Below, one piece after another: positions 57,896 through 64,000 of a stretch of DNA of 64,000 nucleotides. Positions within the stretch are counted from its first letter, which is position 1, and each line of letters begins with the position of its first letter. The position numbers and the translations under genes were made by a program. Source of the stretch: Akebia trifoliata (lineage: Eukaryota > Streptophyta > Magnoliopsida > Ranunculales > Lardizabalaceae); the NCBI GenBank assembly GCA_017979445.1, contig CM030714.1, positions 13,759,892-13,823,891 on the forward strand, given 5' to 3'. The notes under the pieces are model-generated. The model worked only from the letters and a program-made list of their open reading frames with translations, ran no database searches and was not told the DNA's origin.

Positions 57896-59067
57896 AGCTC
57901 TATTGTCTGTATTAATGTCACCCCTCCTCCTTGCCATGAGGCAATTTCAATTTTATTTTAAACCAAGAATGAGAACCTATAATATGCAACACTTTGTGGG
58001 AGACAAGTCAAATAACACAGTTATATTTAATATGTTTTGTATAGTAAAAAAGTAAATATCATTATTTATTTTAAAATTTTAAAATTATTTTTAGATAATT
58101 ATAGATTTATTATATTTTTATTTGACTCATCCAAATCGACATCGACTTGGTGAACATTCTGGTCGAGCATAATATAGCAAAATTACTTACTGGACTTTTT
58201 GAGAGGGACTTTTCTTTCCAAATAACAACCAATTTTTTGTCCCAACTTTGATAATCTACTTAGTAAAACTTTTCTTTCTAAATGCCCACTCACTTTAAAA
58301 TAAAATTTCAAATACGTATATACCCTTTTCTCGTCTCATCTTTTAGCTTATCTTAAGTTTTTCAATGTCAATTATAATCCTCGTGACAATTTGTGAAGAT
58401 AAACGATGAATGGATAACGTTATAATCAAGTGGGGCCCACCTCTAAGTGGCCTGACTCTTAAGACTAATTTTTGTGACCAAAATTCAAGTTTGGCTGTGG
58501 GTTACCCATGGTTTAGGCTATTTTTACTCAAGGTAGTCACCCAAGGCCTAGGCAAAGTTTAATTTGGACCTTGGGTAACCCATAGACTTTTGTCATTCTG
58601 GCTTGGCCCTTGCCTTAGGCATGGTTTAGATGGTTGGTTTGTTATCATTGATAGTTGTGCACTAGAGTGCTCCAGATTTGCTTAAGGGGAATTGACATTT
58701 AAACCCTCCTAATCTTTTCTTTTTTAAGAAAACTCAAGGTAAATTCTCTCTTAACTCTTGCATTAATACTTGCTTAATTTCATAAATGTGATTTTTGTGT
58801 AAATTGCACATTTCTCCTAACCTTAACCCTGAATTCGCACAGAGTGACAACCACATTCTTATTCTTAGTTTATTGAGACTCAATCTAAGGTAATTGACTT
58901 TTAACCCCTCTCTTGTTCTTAATTCAAGGTCATTCTTCAATAATTCTTTTCAATTTGACCAAGTTAAAGGAATCAAAATGATTTTATCCATCAAGAACAA
59001 TTCTCTAAAACATAAAATTATATGTCATTGTTCTTGTTTTCATTGAGATTTAACTATTTTCAAAGGG
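57896..59067. other. Intergenic, no gene seen
   Basis: GGGTTACCCATGG-like inverted motifs lie around 58498-58600. Otherwise the sequence is AT-rich with no supported gene. Confidence 0.4.
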
Positions 59068-60885
59068 TGTGGACACATTTTATTGAAGTATGGCTCAAAA
59101 TCAATTAAGCCCGATCCAAATGTCTGTATTTTTTATCGGTCCAAGGTAATTTGGGTTGGACTTGTAACTTATAAGTAGTCCAGTTTGTGGTGCTTCTAAA
59201 AGGATGAAGTTTTGTTTTATTTTGTAAGAAGTCTAAGTCTTTTCTAGAGAAAAGAGTAGAGAAATGAAGAAATTCAAGAAATGATAGTTGATAGGTTTGG
59301 GAAGATTGAGATGTAGAAGAAGGTGAAGCTAAGTGATAGAGGTGACTCCTTGTATCAATTTGCCCCATTTTCTTCATAGTGAAATCGAGTTCTAATGCAC
59401 ATACCTTCATGTGTAGACATGAGAAGATTATCGTGGAATTTCAATGTTACATTGTTTGGAGTCACTACCATTATTTTTTGGAAATGGGTGTGAATGAACA
59501 CCCGAAATGATTTTTGAAATTGATTTTTACCATTGTAACGACTCTTATTTGTTGGAAGGAACAAGGTCTACATAAGATCTAAGTAAGGAGGTTTTGTTAG
59601 AAGATGGGAAAGGTGTTAGGCACTCCATCCTCTCCACCAAAAGTGGTTGGTTACCTTGAAACTTGACCATTATTTTTAAAAACTTAAGAAAATAAGAAAA
59701 ATGTATGAGAATGCATGTTATAAGTGGTATATGCATTGAGTGAAATATTTTCTTAAAAAAGGGTTTTGATTTCAATATGACATTAAGGGGCATCCTATGA
59801 AAAAGGATGGCTCCTGTAACCACATTGTTTTTATGAATGTGAATGTAGGTTTGAGCTTTTAGAGAAACTCCATGATGGAATTCCCTTGATGCCACAACCT
59901 TAATGCATGTATATAAGACTAGAAACTTAGTGTTTCACTCAAACAAGAGGGTGTCACATTTCTTCATCATTGCCAAGCATAGTAAGTATGTGCATTGTAT
60001 GTAATATGATGCATGAAACATATAAATAAAGAAAATAATGCTTCAACCCCCACCCTTTAGATAGAACCTTAGGCCAACTTACCGGAGGTGAGAGAGTGTA
60101 CATTACATCTTAAGATTTCTAGAAATAAAAGAAAATAGAGGGATAAAAGAAGAAAATGCAAGCTTTAAAAGTAAACTACATCCTAATCCACCTTGTCTCT
60201 TGATAGTCTTGAATGAACTTGATCGTTAAGAAGTGAACTTGAGAGTTGAGTAATATGATTTAGGGTTGAGTGAATTGAAGGTTAGAAAATGAGAGGATGA
60301 GTATGGCTTTTGGTAGAGTTTTAGGTTGAGATTTAGGGACTTGATTTATAAAAATAATGGTATTTATAGAGTTTTTGAAGGACTTTTAAGGATAAAGTGG
60401 TCCAACCCTAAAAATAAAGAGAATGAACATTTGATATTTGATTTTTTGGTAAATAGAGATGAAATAACAAAAAATATTTTTAGGAGGGTGAATAAGGGAG
60501 TAACATATGTAAATGTGAAATAATAGGTAAAGAGTAGACCTTGGTTCATTTGTAAATAACTCATAATGTAAAGGTGTATGTATATTTTTAAAATGGATTA
60601 ACGGGAGAACAAAAATATTTTTGGGAGTATGGGAGTGACATGTGTAAATGTGAAGTGGTAGATAAAAAGTAGACCTTAATTCATTTGTAAATAACTCATA
60701 AAGCAATGGTGGATGTATATTTTTGAAATGGACTAATAAAAGAATTTCATGTATATATTTGAAGAGTCTCACCTTTTGAGGGCATGATTGGAAGTTCTCT
60801 CATCTTTATGGATTATTATCAAAAATCAAAGTACATTTTTTATTTGACCACACTTTTTGAGAAAAGGTATTCTTGGGTTTTCACA
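59068..60885 (+). mobile_element. LTR-like element, 1.8 kb
   Basis: It begins TGTGGACACATTTTATTG and ends GGGTTTTCACA, with GTGGGGAGCTGAC immediately after. It contains AAAGGTGTTAGGCACTCC, the same phrase as in LTRs A, B and the one at 60940. The flanks AAGGG and GTGGG agree weakly. It could be a 5' LTR cut off by the next LTR at 60940. Confidence 0.45.
60466..60740. repeat. Tandem repeat, two units of about 130-140 bp
   Basis: Both units contain AAAAATATTTTT(A/G)GGAG, TGTAAATGTGAA and TCATTTGTAAATAACTCATA in the same order. They lie inside the LTR-like element. The antisense open frame here simply repeats the unit. Confidence 0.8.
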
Positions 60886-60939
60886 GTGGGGAGCTGACTT
60901 TCCAAAAGCATTGGGTATTGAGGGCTTATAGGAGATCAA

Positions 60940-62556
60940 TGAAAGCGCCCTCGATCTGCGGGGTGCGAGGATCCACTTTTGACCATTGAAGTTTGTGAGT
61001 CGCCACCTAGTTATTACGGTATAGGAACCGAATACTAACTCTAAATGGATAAAGAAATTAATCTACTAAAAAAAAACTAAATCCGGGGATCACATTAGGG
61101 GGTTGGAAGGTGTTAGGCACTAACCCCGTCCGGCCAATGCCGGTCTCTACTTATCCCAAATAAGATTACATTGCTAACAAAAACCTAGATAGAAAAAATT
61201 AAAGAGATTTTACCTTCGAGCGCAACGGTTCTATTCCCTCAGATTTGATAAAACTGCTCCTTGTACCGTACTCACTTTGTTCTATCTCCGGATCTGATTT
61301 CGGATCTCCGAGGCAAGGTATCTCTTCCTTAGATCTGGATTCTTCGAATTTTTTTTATCGATTTTGGGGTATTTTTGAAGCCATTCTAGGTGTTTTTCAG
61401 GCTAAAATTGAAGTATGGGTGTTAGGTAAAGAGTTGGGGCTTCAAAATTAGGGTTTGTGGGAGGCTAGGGAAGCTTTTTGACCTACTTCTCTTAGGGTTT
61501 TGATTTGATACGAAAATAGGGTGTGGAGGCTCCTATTTATAAAGTTTTTTAGAAGAATTAGGATTCGATTAGGGTTTCTTTTAGGATTTTAATTAGGGTT
61601 TTGACTTTAGTCTTATGAGATTGACTTGATTAGTTTAAATTAGGGTTTTGACTTTAGTCTTATGAGATTGACTTTAATACTTTGACTTTAGTCTTTCTTG
61701 GTTGACTTTTAATATCTTGACTTTAGCCTTACTTGATTGACTTTAAGATTGAATTTAGTATTACTTGATTGACTTTAATTTTTGAAGAACCCCCTTTTAT
61801 TATATCTTTAATTCTTTGGGCTCCCAGATGGAGGGATCCTTGAATAAATATCTTGGCAACCATCAATAATTTTGCTTGAAAGCCTGATTGATCGATTTTT
61901 TTGTTCAAAATTTTAAAATAATTTTATTAATGTTTCACTTTACATTATTTAATGGTTTATTTATTAATTTCAAAATTTTTAATTATTAAAATTGTAAAAT
62001 TACTGTTTTACCATCGGAGAGGATTTTTTGCGTTTTAAGTCGTTTTTCAATGTTTTAGGATGTTTTGGAATCAATTTTTCATAAGGAATTCAATGGGAAT
62101 GTTGGTTTTTGTCATTTATGAAATTTTTTGTATGAAATGGTCGTGAACTTTATGAGGGGCATTTTCATAATTTTGTCGAATTCTGTGAAAATTGGCAAAA
62201 TGATTTATTTGGTTTCGATTTGTTATTTTATGCGTTTGAATGAGTTTTCCTAAGCGTAACGTAGGCTCTAGGTTGTTTTGATGTTAGGGGTATTTTGGTA
62301 ATTTGATCATTTTTAGTGATTTTATCGTGAAGCTTCTTTTTGGTCTGCAAGATGATGATTTCTATGTTTATGGGGTCGTATTTTCCTAGCGTAACGTGAT
62401 TTCTAAGGTTTTGTCAGTTCGAGATACCTCATCCGGATTTCTGAAACATATCTGGTAACAAAATAAAGTGTTGGAATAATCATCCATCATTGGAAATCGT
62501 TGCGATCGGGTTGACGAGTTGATTAATCAGGCGAGTGCAAAAATGGGGTGTCTACA
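60940..62556 (+). mobile_element. LTR of the A/B family, probably a 5' LTR
   Basis: It begins TGAAAGCGCCCTCGATCTG and ends AATGGGGTGTCTACA, with GAGTCGCCACCTAGTTAT and GGTGTTAGGCACTAACCCC inside. The flanks ATCAA and GATAC do not match. The sequence continues into non-LTR DNA starting GATACCCCTCTTTGGCAG, so this is more likely a 5' LTR of an element running off the window than a solo LTR. Confidence 0.65.
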
Positions 62557-64000
62557 GATACCCCTCTTTGGCAGAGGGTTGAAGTAAACTAGATAGCAAA
62601 TCTATTTTTGTAGATAGTGCGATATCCGAATGCCAAAGCTAGTGACCGTTCATTTTGCAACCTGATTTAGCAATTCGTCAAGATGTTCGGATCTTTTTAG
62701 GGTAAAACTCTTCCCGAACAAGTTTGTCAGGTCCTCGAGTTTGAACTCTCACTAACGATGTCAGATCCTCGAATTTTAGAAAATTCTTCTTGACTTATGC
62801 AAAAGTGCACGTGTGTGCAATGGTATGATGCTTACTGAGTAAAAATGTGTTAGGTCCTAGAGATCTTCTCTCATTGACAATAATGATTCAAAATTGAAAT
62901 GTGATTATGCAATAAAAGCAATCATGGCAAGGTTGAACAATGAGGTAATTGGAGTCATAACATTGTAGGAACTTCGTTAAATCCTATTTGAAATTCTGTT
63001 TTAGAGTTCGAAAAAGTTTGGGTCTCGCTTATCGGACTCGAGCCTATTGTTGCCATGCTTCTCGGGCTACGAAACTTAAACAATCCTATTAAAATTGAAG
63101 TCTCGTTTCTCAGACTCAAACTAAGGTTTATAGGCACTTCAAAAAACCTATTCATTCTATGATTCAAAAAGTTGGAGTCTCGCTTCTCGGACTCGAACCT
63201 AGGTTTGTAGGCACTTGAAAAAACCTACTCCTTCTATGATTCAAAAAGTTGGAGTCTTGTTTCTCGGACTCGAACTTAGGTTTGTAGGCACTTCAAAAAG
63301 CCTACTCATTCTATGATTCAAAAAGTTGGAGTCTCGTTTCTCGGACTCGAACTTAGGTTTATAGGCACTTCAAAAAGTCCACTCATTCTATGATTCAAAA
63401 AGTTGGAGTCTCGTTTCTCGGACTCGAACTTAGGTTTGTAGGCACTTCAAAAAGCCTACTCATTCTATGATTCAAAAAGTTGGAGTTTCCTTTCTCAGAC
63501 TCGAACTTAGGTTTGTAGGCACTTCAAAAAGCCTATTCATTCTATGATTCAAAAAGTTTGGGTCTCATTTCTCGGACTTGAACTTAGGTTTGTAGGCACT
63601 TCAAAAAACCTACTCATTCTATGATTCAAAAAATTGGAGTCTCGTTTCTCGGAATCGTACTTACTTAGCCACGTTTCTCGGACTTAGATTTATAGGAACT
63701 TAAACATTCCTATTAATTTATTCTATGATTCAAAATCGAGCTCAAAGTTTGAAAGATTGAGCCTTTACTGGCTTATCATGCATCCGAATTCATAATTATC
63801 ATTGGACTTCATCGGACTTTTAAATAAGATTTTTCTTTTTATCATGTGATTAAGAACAAAACTTTAGAATTAAATGACTTTCAAAAATGCCCCTAGTTTC
63901 AAGGTTGGCTTTAACTGAAACTTGACTATGAGACTGATGGAATGGATTACGCTTAAAAAATATGGACTTTGATTTATGACAGATAGAAGAATTGACATTC
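62557..64000 (+). mobile_element. Internal (leader) region of the LTR element, continues past window end
   Basis: It directly follows the LTR. No gag ORF begins in this 1.4 kb. It is dominated by the 77-bp array. Plant Tat/Ogre-type gypsy elements are known for long untranslated regions with tandem repeats, which is the closest analogy. Confidence 0.4.
62995..63722. repeat. 77-bp tandem array
   Basis: Seven units start at exact 77-bp steps (GATTCAAAAA at 63161, 63238, 63315, 63392, 63469, 63546, 63623), with degenerate units on each side. Each unit has GTCTCGTTTCTCGGACTCGA and GTAGGCACTTC followed by AAAAAGCCTAC, two potential short hairpins. Confidence 0.92.

Noticed and set aside
62995..63722. 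Regular repeats resembling a CRISPR array
   Set aside because: The units are contiguous 77-bp tandem copies without unique spacers, in plant nuclear retroelement DNA.

Overview
This is AT-rich nuclear DNA from a flowering plant, probably a eudicot. It has spliced genes, a plastid sigma factor, a group III WRKY factor and dense nested transposons. There is no sign of an organelle or of bacteria. The species cannot be named from the sequence. Only two host genes are clear. At the left edge, on the minus strand, lies SIG5, a nucleus-encoded plastid RNA polymerase sigma factor. Three coding exons are visible (3866-3165, 3031-2885, 2024-1788), preceded by a ~2 kb 5' UTR intron and a G-box promoter; the exons for regions 3 and 4 must lie beyond position 1 or are lost. 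At 54577-57148, on the plus strand, lies a complete three-exon WRKY41/53-like transcription factor.

Almost everything else is mobile DNA. 6.6-7.8 kb: a hAT-like relic. 8.5-15.0 kb: a CACTA element (TAT target duplication) carrying captured exons and a cluster of small palindromic elements. 15.7-20.7 kb: three hAT-type elements with 8-bp duplications, partly copied in a 1.25 kb tandem duplication. 23.4-28.6 kb: a decayed PIF/Harbinger element whose Myb/SANT-like ORF is tandemly duplicated and whose transposase is broken. 29.2-32.6 kb: a broken Ty3/gypsy chromovirus pol with a 3' LTR. 34.1-37.6 kb: nine small elements back to back in (TA)n tracts. 38.6 kb: a tRNA-derived SINE. 41.5 kb: a gag relic. 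42.9-49.4 kb: three nested solo LTRs. 50.3-54.1 kb: more palindromic elements. 59.1-64.0 kb: LTRs and a 77-bp tandem array that runs on past a 5'-LTR-like sequence to the window end.

The most unusual feature is a family of about 23 small non-autonomous elements, mostly 290-400 bp. They share an internal core (hairpin, spacer, hairpin; the stem contains GGAATGGGCTGATTTTTGGT) but carry at least nine different terminal inverted repeats, most starting GGG and ending CCC. Copies outside TA tracts show 9-bp target duplications (TTATTTAAT, TTATTTAAA), which points to Mutator-like mobilisation with a preference for (TA)n targets. One copy pair inside the 18-20 kb tandem duplication differs by an exact inversion of its first hairpin. 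One relative (35996-36841) has long terminal repeats and carries a small gene-like ORF.
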